From Hippophae tibetana (lineage: Eukaryota; Streptophyta; Magnoliopsida; Rosales; Elaeagnaceae), in contig CM072801.1 of the NCBI GenBank assembly GCA_037013495.1, forward strand, positions 6,496,501 through 6,560,500: a stretch of 64,000 nt of DNA. The letters run 5' to 3'. This document shows, one piece after another, positions 13,301 to 25,668 of this stretch; positions within the stretch are counted from its first letter, which is position 1; every line of letters starts with the position of its first letter. Position numbers and translations under genes: made by a program. The notes under the pieces were generated by a model. That model was not told the origin of the DNA. It saw nothing but the letters and a program-made list of their open reading frames with translations, and searched no databases.

Positions 13301-13461
13301 CTCCGGAACTTCCTGGCTCGACCTAGATAAGAGCGAGCTCCAATCGCCGCTGCAACTGCAACTCCGGCGACGATGCCGTGAACGATCCATGATTTGGTGT
13401 TGCTCCAAGATCCAGACGACGATGAAGATGAAGGTGATGATGGGGTGGAGGAGATTGACAT
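10384..13461 (-). CDS. KDSB: CMP-KDO synthetase (3-deoxy-manno-octulosonate cytidylyltransferase), 8 exons
   Basis: Exons on the - strand: 13210-13461, 12672-12717, 12420-12506, 12218-12342, 11615-11754, 11394-11445, 11190-11300 and 10384-10476. All introns are GT-AG and the phases agree, giving 301 residues (the Arabidopsis protein is about 290). It transfers CMP from CTP to KDO, the activated sugar needed for rhamnogalacturonan II in the cell wall. Residues 1-24 are Ser-rich, 25-46 are a hydrophobic membrane segment (WIVHGIVAGVAVAAAIGA), and the plant enzyme is known to be mitochondrial and membrane-anchored. The nucleotidyltransferase signature IIPARFASSRFQGKPL is at about 59-74, VATDDEKIA at about 101-109 and VNIQGDEPLIEPEIIDG at about 148-164. 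The C-terminal part has VDHEAHGVDTPEDVEKIEAL. The start is the first ATG of the frame. It looks intact. Confidence 0.95.
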
Positions 13462-13574
13462 TGGCTTAATTTCTTAACAGAAAGATTTGGTTTTTGGTAT
13501 GGATTTGGACAACAGAGCAAGTAGAAGGAAAGAGAGTCTGAATGTGAGGTACTGAATTTAGGGGGAATAACCAA

Positions 13575-14600
13575 AATGCCCCAAGTTTTTAAGTATCTTT
13601 AAAAATATTCTTAAAATTTTAAAAATTCAAAAATATTCCAAAAATATAATAAAAATTAAATTTAACAATAATATTTCATAAATAATAATAATAAATAATA
13701 AAGAAACAAAAAATAAAAATAAAATAATAAATATTATAATTAGAATAAAAGACATCTTAGGATGTTTTCACATAAAATAATAATTAAAAAAATTTAAATA
13801 AATACAAAATGTAAAATTAAATCTTAAAAAAATAGATTTATTTAAAGATCTATTATTTTTATCTTTAAAAAAATTATATTCAAGAAAAGACACAATTTAT
13901 TATAGAATAAATAAAAAATGAACATTAATATTATATATACAAAATAAATGTATAATATATCATTAATTGATAAGGAAATTATATTAAATAAACTATCCAA
14001 AATCCTCTAAAAAAATAAACAGAAAATATGATTTAATATGAATGATCCATAATAATTTGGGATTATATAAGCAAAAAATTACAACATATCTTATATTTAT
14101 TATTAATATTCATGATAAAAACTTAGATTAAGTATTAAGTTTAACTTATTAATTTGAAATTAAAATATAAGATTTAATGAAAGAAGAAATAATATGATAT
14201 TCATTAACAAATAGTCATAATAGTAATATAGATAAAATAAATTTATAAAAATAGAAAAAAATTCAAAAATTTGAACAAATAATAAAACCAAAAATACTAC
14301 AGACTTTGAAATACTAGAGGAATAACATTTAATTATAAAAAAAACCTATCATATTAAGAAGAAAAAGTAATATGATTAAAAATAATAACTTAATTTTATT
14401 GACAGAAAATGAATGATTTGTGTAATATTATAAATCCAAATAGTAACTATATTAAAGTAGGACTTAAATTTAAAGACTATACTAACTATCATTTATATGC
14501 ATATATATATATATATATATATATGAGTTAATACATGGGTAGCAAGTAAATACGTGTTTTTAGAATAACACTAAAAACATGCATCAAAATTTTTAATTGT
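13575..14600. other. AT-rich spacer upstream of KDSB
   Basis: Very AT-rich with no gene seen. The part next to 13461 should hold the KDSB promoter. An (AT)n run lies near 14500-14523. The left part of the pararetrovirus fossil may begin here but is too decayed to recognise. Confidence 0.5.
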
Positions 14601-16851
14601 AAGAATTATTAATAATACTACAATAAAATTTAATAAAATTTTAAAAGATATAGATATAATAATAGGAGGAAAAAAAATTCATATTTCTAACATATATCTA
14701 CAAGAAACCAGAATTGATTTATTAATATAAAATAATTTTCAAAACTTATATCAACATTTTACATAATTTTTAGACAAAATAGTCTAACAATATTAGATGA
14801 TGATATCATTTATGTATCAAAAATAAGAAAAGCGTTGACTCTATCAAACCCAACTTTTATGTAACAACATAAAAAATAAAAACGTGGTAAAATAGACACA
14901 AAGCAACAAAAATCTTATCGAGAAAATATTTCATTAGATATAGAAGAGAAACAAAACGATTTTCTTAATGAAATACAATAATATAAAGCCTTAGTAGGTA
15001 TCAAAAAATTATTAAAAACAATAAGCTTAGAAAATCTTTTGGATCCAAAAATTAATAATTCTAAAATGATTACCAACATAAAATTAATAGACCTACAAAG
15101 TTATTAGAGTAAAACCAATGATTTATACTCTAAAAGATATGATTGAATTTAAAAAATAAATTCAATAACTTTTGAAACTAAAAATCATAATACAAAGTAA
15201 TTTACCTCACTCTACTCTAACATTTTTAGTCGAAAAAGAAGCTGAAAAAATAAGAACAAAAAATAGAATAGTAATAAACTTCAAAGCATTGATAATGTAT
15301 ACTTTATTCCAAAAAAAAAATAAGAACTATTATCATTAATAAAAGGAAAAAAAATTCTGAAGTTTTGATTCCAAAAGTAGATTTTGACAAATAAGTATGG
15401 ATGAAGAATCTCAAAAATTAATGGTATTTAGTTGTCTTCAAAGATAATTCCAATAGACTATTGTACTATTTGGATTAAAATAAGTCTCAGGTATCTTTCA
15501 AAGATATATGGATAATATCTTTAAAAAATTACAAAAAATTTATTGTGTTATATAGATGATATTTTAGTTTTTAGTAATGAATTAAATAAACATTACTTGG
15601 ATATTGTTAGTATTACAAAATAAGTATTTAGGGTTGAAAATTGAAGATGAAAAACATAATTTACAACCTCATATATTAAATAACATTCAAGATTTTTCTA
15701 GTAAATTAAAAGACAAAAACTAATTATAAAGATTGTTAAGATGTTTGACATATGTTGAAATATATATGAATAAATTTACATAAATGTGAAAACCTTTATA
15801 AGCAAAATTCAAAAAAGTTCATATCTGAAAATGGACATAGCAAGATACTTTGTATAAAGATAAAATAAAAGCACAGGTAACAAATTTACTAATTTTATAT
15901 CATCTATGGTCACATGATAAAATGATAATTGAAATAAATGTTTCATAAGAATATTATAGAGCAATTTTGAAAGCAAAAAATAGATGACAAAGATGAATAT
16001 CTTTGAAAATATACATCAGAATATTTCCATTGTCTAGAATTAAATTATCACGATAACGAAAAAGAATATTTAGCTGTTAAAAAAACTATTAAGAAATTCA
16101 CAATATATGTTATAAGTTTCACATTAATTGTTAGAACTGATAACAATTTTTTTGGTTATTTCTTATGAATTAATATTACAGGTGATTATAAATAAGGAAG
16201 ATAAGTCAGATAGCAACAGAGGGTTCAACCACTATAATTTTGATGTCGAATATCTCTTAGAAAATAATAATAGTTTAGCAGATGTATTTACTAGAGAATT
16301 AACACCTCTAACTATTTTTATACTTACAGGAATTGAACATTTTGATATCAAAATCAAGATAAAAGAAAATGAGATAAAAATCTTACAGGAACAACTCGAG
16401 TTGTTATACCTTAAGAAGTTTATTATGAAGACAGGGAATAAATAGGAAAAACTTGATTGTTCAAAACAACTTTTAAAGTCCAAAAATTATAAAGAGGAAT
16501 ACTCATCGAAAATTCAATCTAAAGAATATAAAACTTCTAAAGAAATAATTTAAAATGAAAAGAAAGAAGATAATAGTTCAAAAGATAATAACATCTTTGA
16601 AATAAGAAAGCTTAATTGGGTTGATGAAGCAGAAAAAAGACTTGTGTGGCTAAAGGAAATTATACCAATTACAAAGTACCTAAACTAATAACCCTAGAGG
16701 AGCTAGTAAGGAATTACTCTACAATGTTACAACAACAAGCATGTTGACAATCCTAGGGGAAATAGTAAGGCACCCAATACTATTTAAAGAAGCATATCTC
16801 ATAAAGACATCAAAGATAGTAAGGCATTCAGTACTATTCGGGAAAACATCC

Positions 16852-18646
16852 TGATAAGTGCTCAAAAAGCACTAAAATTACCATGATTTTATGCACATTA
16901 ATTGATTAAAAATATATATATTTATATGTTTTATCATATATTTATATAAATTTGTCTTTTCGGAATCACGGGTATTTTTATTATTTTTCAGGTATTTTCG
17001 CTTAAAAATGTAACTTAAAGACTCGAAGAGGAATACTGGAAGCAATACATCACAAATATATTAATAAATAAATGGGGAAAGGTCAACAAATATGGAAAAA
17101 TTGGACAAAATGGGTCAAAAATGTCAAAAATGTCAAAAAGGAGAAAATCGTGCCACCGCGTCGAACCCAGTGCGTCAGCGCCCAGTCCTGCATCCAGCCG
17201 CGCGCGCTGCTTCCCAATCCTGCGCGCACCGCTGCAAATTTCACCCCATTTTCGCGCTCAGCCGCTCATGACGTCATGTTGACGTCAGCAATTGCACTCC
17301 ACGTTTTTACAATTTTTTAACATTTCCCCCCCACTTTTTCTCTCTATCTTCACCTATAAATACCCTCATTCTCTTCACTTCTAAACACACCTAAAAACAC
17401 ACTTCTCTCTTCTTTCTTTCTCTCCATTACTTAGTTTTTAGTTTTTTTAGTTTTTCTTAGTTTTTAGCTTTTCTTAATTAATTTCTCTTAGTTTTAGAGT
17501 TCTTCCTTTTTTGGGAAGAACTAGTTATGTTTTTGTAATTTATTAGCTTTTTGATTCAATAAATGAGAGTGTAAATTCCGCTTGGAGGTTTTTCAGCAAC
17601 GGGAATAGCATCAAAGTTCTGTAAGGATTTTATTTTTTTTATAGTTATTTTTTATGCTTTATTCTTACATGTTATATTTAATTTGTCTGTGATTAAATTT
17701 AACTCTACTGGTTGTTTATAAACATGATGTAATAATAACGTTTTTATGCTTGCGAAATATTAAATAGGTAAAAATCTCTAAAATGAATTGATTTTATTTT
17801 TATTCAAGATTTTATATTAAGAATGTTAGAGAGAAATATATTATTTTTCATTACAAACTTAAATCTGAAAATTAGATTTTAAGGTTTAGTTATCCGGTCT
17901 GATTTAGAGTAGTGCTCTTTTATTTGTTGGTACAATCGTCCGGTAGTTAGAGTGAAGCTCTATTTCAAAAGTTTTTATAAGAATTATTATCTGAAAATGT
18001 ATTGACAACGTGTTTTCAGTAGTTGTTTTAAAACTTGAAAGTTAGTACTCGGATAACTAAATTCTTAGGTTTAATTTGGACACCTTTAATAAAGTTTAAA
18101 CTGTCTAACCCTTCCAAAGGTGGCATTTAAATGGTTCATTTTCAATCTCTTAGAAAAAAGGAATTAATTTAATTAAGCAAATTAGTTATCAAACTCACCA
18201 ATAGGTGTTAATTGATTTGTTTAGTTAACAAAGAATATCTAACCCCATCAAAGGTGGTATTCATATAAAAAATGGAGAATCAATAAATATCAATTCATAT
18301 CTTTAATAACCTAAATAATATGAGCAAGCATAATTAACTTAGTTATTATATCTATAAATACTCCACTATTATAAAAGATAAAATTTGCATAAATATTTAT
18401 TGAATCTATGTTTATTTTTATAAATTAAAACACAAAAACCCAAAATATCGTGACATGATGTTTAAGATGTAATTTCGTTTTTAAAAGTTTGAATAATAAA
18501 TTAAAAACCACATACATTCCTTCCTTAGATCGACCTTTGAGTATACTTATCATTTTCTACGAAATAATTCGTGCACTTGCGAGAGTTTTACAAATATTAA
18601 AACCAAAGTATTGACAAGAATCGGCGATGCCGGTTTTCGCTCATCA
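16852..18646 (+). mobile_element. Solo LTR, 1795 bp, with 5-bp target duplication
   Basis: The sequence starts TGATAAGTGC and ends GCTCATCA, so the termini are imperfect inverted repeats (TGATAAG/TGATGAG). It is flanked on both sides by CATCC (16847-16851 and 18647-18651). Inside are a GC-rich block (about 17150-17290), a TATA box, a CT-rich leader and a region with AATAAA-like signals, as expected for U3-R-U5. No internal retrotransposon sequence is present, so this is a solo LTR left by recombination between the two LTRs of one element. Its size and style suggest Ty3/gypsy (Tat-like), but this is inference. Confidence 0.88.
17354..17362 (+). promoter_or_regulatory. TATA box of the solo LTR
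   Basis: CTATAAATA is followed after about 25-40 bp by a CT/AC-rich leader typical of plant LTR transcription starts. The orientation is +, the same as the pararetrovirus remnant it sits in. Confidence 0.6.
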
Positions 18647-19170
18647 CATCCCCTATAATTTTGTCTATCATTGAAGATGAAAATGACCAATATAAAAATC
18701 TCAATAAATCACAATGGTTGAGCCTCTACAACTTGACTAGAAAATCTACCTATGAACACATAGAAGATATAAAGTTTTACACTACAAAAAAGAAATTCCT
18801 TGTGGGAAGTAAATTTAATATTTTAAAAAGAGTTAATCCAATATTTGTTTACAAAGATTTCCATACAAGATTAATAGAAAATATAAATTGGGGAATTAAT
18901 TTAAGTGAATTAAATTATTTCGAAGAAAATTTCAAAAAAATAAAAGAAATTCAAGAATAAGATAAGAGTAGGTGACAAGCCTATTTATCTTATATTTTCA
19001 AGCTCACTAATAGACTAGAGTGTGGAAGGATGTATCATTTTCTACCACTTCATCAAGCTAGGGATTTTCAACACAAATAAAGAACTTTCCAAACCAAGGG
19101 TGCTTTTAAAAAAGGAATTCAACACAGGATAATTTTATGTATTAAGAGGTCAAATGTTAAGCATAATTTA

Positions 19171-19399
19171 CTATGAACTCAGAAAAATTGATGTTAAAAT
19201 TTAATTGTAACAATTAGATTTAATAAATTAAAATTATTTTTTATTTATAATTTAATCTTTAATTTTTTTAAATTTAACACATAATTTATCATGGAATAAA
19301 TTTATGAATATTAATTAGAAATAAAAACTAAAGAAAAAGTAAATAAGGAACCAAGAAGTAAAATTAGTAAAAATTAATATCACATTTGCTTATTATTTT
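19171..19399. other. Spacer between the viral fossil and the copia element
   Basis: AT-rich, no gene seen. Ends with ATTTT (19395-19399), the left target duplication of the copia element. Confidence 0.6.
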
Positions 19400-19657
19400 T
19401 GTTAGTGGTGTTAGTGGTCATAGTAGTAGCTGTAAATTAGGACCAGTTACAAGTCCTATTGTTTAGAGGAGTTAGGTTGATTTTGATCATGTCAATAAGA
19501 CGTTACCACGTCTTTAGGGATTAGCTTTTTAGTGGGCAGTTGCATGATGTAATGGGAGTTATTTTTCAGCTTTTATTAGGCTATTTATAGCCAATATGTT
19601 TTCATTTTAATGTAAATGAAAATGCTTATGTTTTGAAATTCCTAGCTAAATTAAACA
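19400..19657 (+). repeat. 5' LTR of the copia element
   Basis: Begins TGTTAGTGG and ends TTAAACA, 258 bp. The first 18 bp are a 9-bp motif written twice (TGTTAGTGG). It is followed at once by the tRNA-Met-like primer site TTTGGTATCA. Confidence 0.92.
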
Positions 19658-22600
19658 TTTGGTATCATACCCACTTCAAAAGGCATGATTACATGATAGG
19701 ACAGTAGTTCTATTTTCTATGAAAACGTAAAATGGCACCAAAAAGTAGTTACGTTCAGTTGACAATTCCAAGGTTTGACAGCCCCTATGATCGGTGGAGT
19801 ATTCTCATGAAAAATTTCCTGTGTTCCAAGGAGTATTTTGGACTCATAGAGAATGGTGTTCCAGCAACAAAGGATGTGGCACTTACTGACGAACAGTGCA
19901 AAGCCACTGATGATCTTAGACTCAAGAATTTGAAGATGAAAGATTATATGTTCCAAGCGATTGATTGATCCATCCTGGAGACAATCCTCAAAAAGGACAT
20001 AGAATAGAACATATGGGATTCCTTGAAGCAAAATTATCAAGGAAATGCTCGAGTGAAACGAGCTTAACTTCAAGCTCTTTGTAGGGACTTCGAAACTCTT
20101 AATATGAAAATAGGTGAATCCATGAATGAGTACTTTACTCGAAATCTTACCACAATCAATAAGATGAGAATTCATGGAGAAAAAATGGAGGATATTACAA
20201 TTGTTAAGAAAATTTTGTCATCCGTGATCCCCAAGTTTGATTATGTGGTATGTTCTTGATACATGAACAACACATGACCAGTCATGTCATGGAGGAACAT
20301 GCAATGAAAATCACTCACGGTGATAAATTGTCAAGACAAGGACGAGGTCATGAAAGTTATCAAGGAATTTGTGAAAGTTATCAAGGAAAAAGGTCATGAA
20401 AGTTATCAGGGAAGAGGAAGAGGACGAGGTAGATTTAGATAAGCCTTTGATAAGTCATCAATTGAGTGTTACCATTGTTATGAATATGGTCACTTTCAAT
20501 CTGAATGCCCAATGAAAGAGAGACAAATGAGGGCTAATTATGCAGAAGCAAATGAAGAAATCCTATTGATGACTTATATGGACACTCCAAATCTTAACAA
20601 TGAATAGGCATAGTTCCTTGATTTAGGATGCAACAACCATATGTGTGGAAAAATGGTGTTGTTTTCTAATTTTGATGAAAACTTTAGAGAATCTGTGAAG
20701 TTGGGAAACAATTCAATGATGTCTGTGATGGGAAGAGGCAATGTGTGTCTACAAATAAATGGTCTTGTCCAAACAATTACTAGAGTATTTTATGTTCTAG
20801 ACCTAAAGAACAATCTATTATCATGTCCAATTGACATTGTCATATACCGTGGAAGATGTAAGCTGTTACATCCTAAAAAATGCTTAATTATGGACACTAT
20901 AGAGTAAACCTGCTTCACCTCTCTCACAGATGACCCAGCTCAATTATGGCATTACAGATACGAACACCTAAGGTTCAATGGATTGAAACTTTTACAAAAA
21001 AAGGGATGGTAAGTGGACCACCAACCTTTAAGATCTCTACAAATGTATATGGGCACTATGTAATGGAAAAATATCATATAAATCCTTTTCCACCAAAAAG
21101 CACATAGAGGGCTTCAAAAATTCTACAAATAGTGCATGTTGACATATGTGGACCAATTACTCTTACATCCAATAGCATAAAAATGTATTTAATCAATTTT
21201 ATTGATGATTTCAACCTCAAGAATTTGGCATATTTCTTGGTAGAAAAATCAAAAGCCTTTAGCACTTTCAAACACTTCAAAAAGTCATGTTGAAAAGAAA
21301 ACTGGTGCATGCTTAAAATGTTTTCATACAAATAGAGGTGAAGATTTCACACCACACAAATTCACCAATTTTTGCAAATAAAATGGAATACATAGGAAAT
21401 TAACAGTTGTATACACACCACAAACAAAAAGGTATGGCAAAGAGGAAAAATCAAACAATTATGAACTTGGTTCGAAGCATGTTGTCAGCAAAGAAACTTC
21501 CAAAAATGTTCTAGCTCAAAGCAATGAGTTGGGTTGTTCACGTTTTGAATTGTAGTCCAACTCTTATTGTGAAAAACATGACTCCAAAAGAAGCATGGAA
21601 AGGATCCAAACCAACTATGGATCATTTCAGGGTATTTTGATGTGTTTTTTATGCTCATATACCAGATGACAAAAGAACAAAGCTCGATGATAAGAGCATA
21701 AAGTGTGTTTTTCTTGGAGTCAGTGAAGATTCAAAAGCATACAGGTTGTATGATCTAATTTCTCAAAAGATAATAGTGAGTAGGGATGTAGTATTTGATA
21801 AAGATAAAGGTTGGAATTGGGATGAGAATCACAAAAGGTTACCTTTGCAAATCTAGATTGGGGATATTATGCCTCAGAAGCTGCATATGGTGAATTAGAT
21901 GATGACGCTACAAAAAATATTTCTAACCTGAGTGACACATTAGAAGAAGGGATTGAGTAAGATGTTCCACATGATACCGCATAAGAAAACTCCAGCAGCT
22001 CTAGTGAAGGACGAAATAGAAGACCACTAATCTGGATGAGAGATTATGAAATAGGAGAATGCCTCTCTTTAGAGAAGGAAATGGCTTATCTAGCCATGTT
22101 TATATCTACTAACCCTACTTTTTATGTTGATGTAGTAAAAATTCAAAAGTGGAGGAAGGCAATGGACATGGAAATAGAAGCTATAGAAAGAAATAACACA
22201 TGGGAATTGACAAATTTACCAAAAAGGGAAAGAAGATTAGAGTAAAATGGGTTTATAAAATTAAACTCAATGACCATGGCGAGATGGGCAAGTATAAGGC
22301 TAGGCTTGTAGCAAAAAGGTATGCTTAGCAACATGAAATTGACTATGATGAAGAGGTGTTTACTCCTATAGCTAGATTAGATATAGTTTGTTTGGTGATA
22401 TCCCTTGCTATACAAAAGTAATGGACAGTTTATCAATTGGACATGAAATCAACCTTTCTACATGGAGAAATATGTGAAGACGTGTACGTTGTACAACCAC
22501 TGGGATATATCAAAAAAGGTAAAGAGCAAAAGCTATACCAATTGAGGAATGCCTTATATGGGATTAAACAGGTTCCTCAAACCTGGTACAACCGTATAAA

Positions 22601-23667
22601 GTCTTATTTTGAGAATACCGGCTTTCAGAAGTATCCCTATGAGTATATCTTGTTTACCAAGGTGTCCACTGAAGGTAAACTTCTGATCATTTGTCTTTAT
22701 GTTGATGATATGAGTTTTACTATAAATGATGAGGAGTTGTTTGTTAAATTCAAAAAATCTATGATGGATGAATTCAATATGACTGATCTTAGGAAGATGA
22801 GGTACTTTCTTGGCATTGAAGTGATACAGGGATCAAAGATAATCTTCATTGAACAAAGAAAATATGCACATGAGGTGTTAAGAAGGTTCAATTTGGTAGA
22901 ATGAAATTTTATACACAATCTCATTGTTCCTGGATTCAAGCTCATGAAGGATGATCAATAAGTAAAAGTGGACAGCACCTTATACAAGTAGATCGTGGGA
23001 AGTCTCATGTACTTGACTGCCACACGTCCTGATGTCTTGTTTGTTGTAAGTCTAATTAGTAGATTTATGGAATCTCCTTCTGAGTTGCATCTTGTAGTTG
23101 CCAAGAGGGTGTTAAGGTATATGAAGGGAGCCTTTTCATTTGGAGTATTCTATAATAAGGGAGGAAATGGGAAGTTGATTGCCTACACATATAGTGACTA
23201 TGCTGGAGACCTTGAGGATAGAAAAAACACTTCAGGTTACTTGTTCATTTTGAGATTAGGTGTTGTGTCCTGGTCCTCGAAAAAGTAACATATGGTCACT
23301 CTCTCTACCATTGAGGCTGAATTCATCGTAGGAGCTTCGTGTGCATGTCAAGTTATTTAGTTAAGAAGGATGTTGGAGGTACTTGGACATGCACAACAAG
23401 CTCCTACTAAAGTGAACTGTGACAATAGTTCAACAATTAAGTTGTCTAAGAATCCTATACTACACGGTCGTAATAAGCACATTAATGTGTGATTTTATTT
23501 TCTTTGTGAGCTCATGAAAAATGGTTCATTGCTCTACACAAGATTGGGTTACAAATGCATTGACCAAGCCATTAAAACGATATTTTTTACAGGTTGTGAG
23601 AAATGATGGGTGTATATTTAGTTTTATGTGTAAACTAATTGCTATTGCAATACAATTTAAGGGAGTA

Positions 23668-23926
23668 TGTTAGTGGTGTTAGTGGTCGCAATAATAGCTG
23701 TAAATTAAGATCATTTACAAGTCCTACTTTTTAGGAAAGTTAGTTTGCTCTTTGATCATGTCAACAAGACGTTATCATGTCTTTAGGGATAACTTTTTAG
23801 TGAGCAGTTGTATGATACAATAATAGCTATTTTTTAGCTTTTGTTAGGCTATTTATAATCGATCTGTTTTTCATTTTAATGTAATTGAAAAAGCTTTTAT
23901 TTTGTGATTCTTAACTAAATTCAACA
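23668..23926 (+). repeat. 3' LTR of the copia element
   Basis: 259 bp, preceded by the purine tract AAGGGAGTA and followed by the target duplication ATTTT (23927-23931). Aligned by eye to the 5' LTR, it differs at roughly 44 sites. Confidence 0.92.
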
Positions 23927-23931
23927 ATTTT

Positions 23932-24990
23932 TACTTAGAATACACGCAAATTAACTAATGCTACGAATTATGATAACAGTAATATATTTTGACTTAAAAG
24001 ATGGTATTTTTAGGATAAAAGGGTAATTAAAGTTTTTTTTTTTTTATAAAAATACATTTTAGTCTATTAGTTATTAGGTGTGATAATACAATTTGTTATG
24101 TCTTTTAAAATGGAAACCAAAATCTATCAAAAAGATTTACTATAAAATTTTAGAGGTAAAATTAATATTTTGTAAAAATAATAATAAAGTAAATATTTAA
24201 ATATTTTTTTAAAATTGAATAATTTATTATTTAAAATAAAAAATAAATAATTAATTAATTTTTAGACTGATATAATTGAGACTATTTATTATAAGAAGAT
24301 GGATTAGAATGTAATATTGAATAAAAATAATTTTTAAATATTTATTTTTCTTTACTTTTGATTAAAAATAATTTTTTTACGAAATATTAATTTTATTTAT
24401 AAAAAGTTAGTTTATATATTTTAGATAAATTTTAATAATTATTTTAAAAGAGATGATAATTATCTACTTTTCTTTAAAAAAAATAAAAAAAATAATGTAC
24501 TTCTTATCTCATTATGCATATCTTTTAATAGAAATGATTAGTGACAAAGAAGTAACTATTTAAAAAAAATAGATGAAGGCAGAAGAAGTTTTTTTCTATT
24601 ACAAGCCTGTCATTTTTACCGAATAAAGATTCAGTTTTTAATTAACTTAAAAAAGGAAAAAATATATGTAAAATAAAAAGTATTTATGTACGTTAAAAAA
24701 ATATTATATTATTTTAATTAATAATTATTTAATATATTAATTATTATATAATAATAACTATCGGTATAAAGTTTTTTTTTATAAAATAATACATATAAAT
24801 AATATTTAATTTTGTAGATTTTAATATTAATTAAATTTAAATAATATTTAATAAAAAAATATTAATTTTTTTAATAATAAAAATAGATAAATTAGATATA
24901 AAACGACGTTGTTATAAGATTTAAAGTCCCTTATTTTTATTTAAAAAAAGAAAAAGAAAAAAATATATATACAGCAGAGAAGAAGCATAA
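23932..24990. other. AT-rich spacer upstream of the SRP receptor gene
   Basis: No gene or clear repeat. The last bases before about 24990 contain ATATATATAC and run into a CT-rich stretch (25,050-25,080) that looks like the promoter/5' UTR of the gene to the right. Confidence 0.55.
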
Positions 24991-25137
24991 TGATTCAAAT
25001 TTTAAAAACAACTGCCACACAGATCGTCTTGTCTATAGCATCTGTAGTTCTCGCTGTCTCTCTCTCGCTCTCTGTTGAGCTAAGGAACCATCAATTTCAC
25101 AAGTTAGACACCTATCACTGCAACGAATCTGCGACTG

Positions 25138-25655
25138 GTATGTTCTAATAATTTGACAATGCTAATGTTATACGAATCTCACATAAGCAAATGATATTGA
25201 ATTTATTATGTTTGCAAAGTTAGGGTTTTGGGTATATATAATTCTGAAGTAATTAACAAGACATTAGGGACCATAATGCAATTTTATATACAAAAAATGG
25301 GGTTTTGCCGAAGGTATTATTTGTGGAGAGGAGATTTGTTTGGGGTTGGTCATAGTGTGGGGATTATCGATTGTGCTTGTGATTTGGGAGTTGTGACCTC
25401 TTGAAATTCCTGAAGTTGAACAAATGTCCAACATGGTACGTATAACCTATCTAGGGTTTTGGGTTTTGACTCCTTTTTCTCTATATTTTTAAATTCTGGC
25501 TAGCTCTCAGTTTTCTTTCTTTTTTGTTGACATTTTTTTCTTTCTTTTAAGAAACAGTTTCACTGGTTTCTATTGCTGTGTGGAGGCTTATATTGAGAGT
25601 CTTGGGAAACTTGTGCGTACCTTAATTCCTTTAATTCAATTTTTTTTTGTCTCAG
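25138..25655 (+). other. Probable 5' UTR intron of the SRP receptor beta gene
   Basis: The donor ACTG|GTATGT at 25138 and the acceptor TTTTTTTGTCTCAG at 25655 enclose 518 bp, ending 13 bp before the start codon. The upstream part (about 24990-25137) is CT-rich like a plant leader. No transcript evidence is available here. Confidence 0.5.
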
Positions 25656-25668
25656 AGGGTCTAGTTCA

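Larger units (their letters stand above)
14600..19170 (+). mobile_element. Endogenous pararetrovirus (Caulimoviridae) fossil, split by a solo LTR
   Basis: Short + strand stretches in order match a caulimovirid polymerase polyprotein: an aspartic-protease-like region (about 14.67-14.8 kb), reverse transcriptase (about 15.2-15.6 kb, with YIDDILVFSNE in one stretch), RNase H (about 16.0-16.3 kb, with ELNYHDNEKEYLAVK and NNNSLADVFTREL). The NNSLADxxTRE ending is typical of plant pararetroviruses and unlike Ty3/gypsy. A 100-residue open stretch at 18661-18960 may belong to a downstream viral gene. A solo LTR lies at 16852-18646. The copy is heavily broken (well over ten breaks) and clearly old. 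The limits are approximate and the genus is not resolved. Confidence 0.75.
19400..23926 (+). mobile_element. Full-length but broken Ty1/copia retrotransposon
   Basis: Two LTRs of about 258 bp flank a coding region in the order gag-protease-integrase-RT-RNase H, the copia order. Visible motifs: a gag zinc knuckle CYHCYEYGHFQSEC (about 20.47 kb); a protease start (FLDLGCNNHM, about 20.62 kb); a GAG-pre-integrase block (LWHYRYEHLRFNGLK, about 20.95 kb); integrase (HVDICGPIT, about 21.13 kb); RT (YQLDMKSTFLHGEICEDVY, ALYGIKQVPQTWY, CLYVDDMSFT, 22.4-22.7 kb); RNase H (YSDYAGDLEDRKNTSGYL, about 23.2 kb). The primer-binding site TTGGTATCA follows the 5' LTR and a purine tract precedes the 3' LTR. 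ATTTT flanks both ends. The body is broken about ten or more times. The LTRs differ at about 17% of sites by eye, implying an insertion many million years old. Confidence 0.93.

Noticed and set aside
16128-16445. Open frame that could be taken for a host gene
   Set aside because: It lies in the RNase H end and following region of the pararetrovirus fossil.
17072-17320. 82-residue frame in the GC-rich block
   Set aside because: It is inside the solo LTR upstream of its TATA box; no similarity to a protein.
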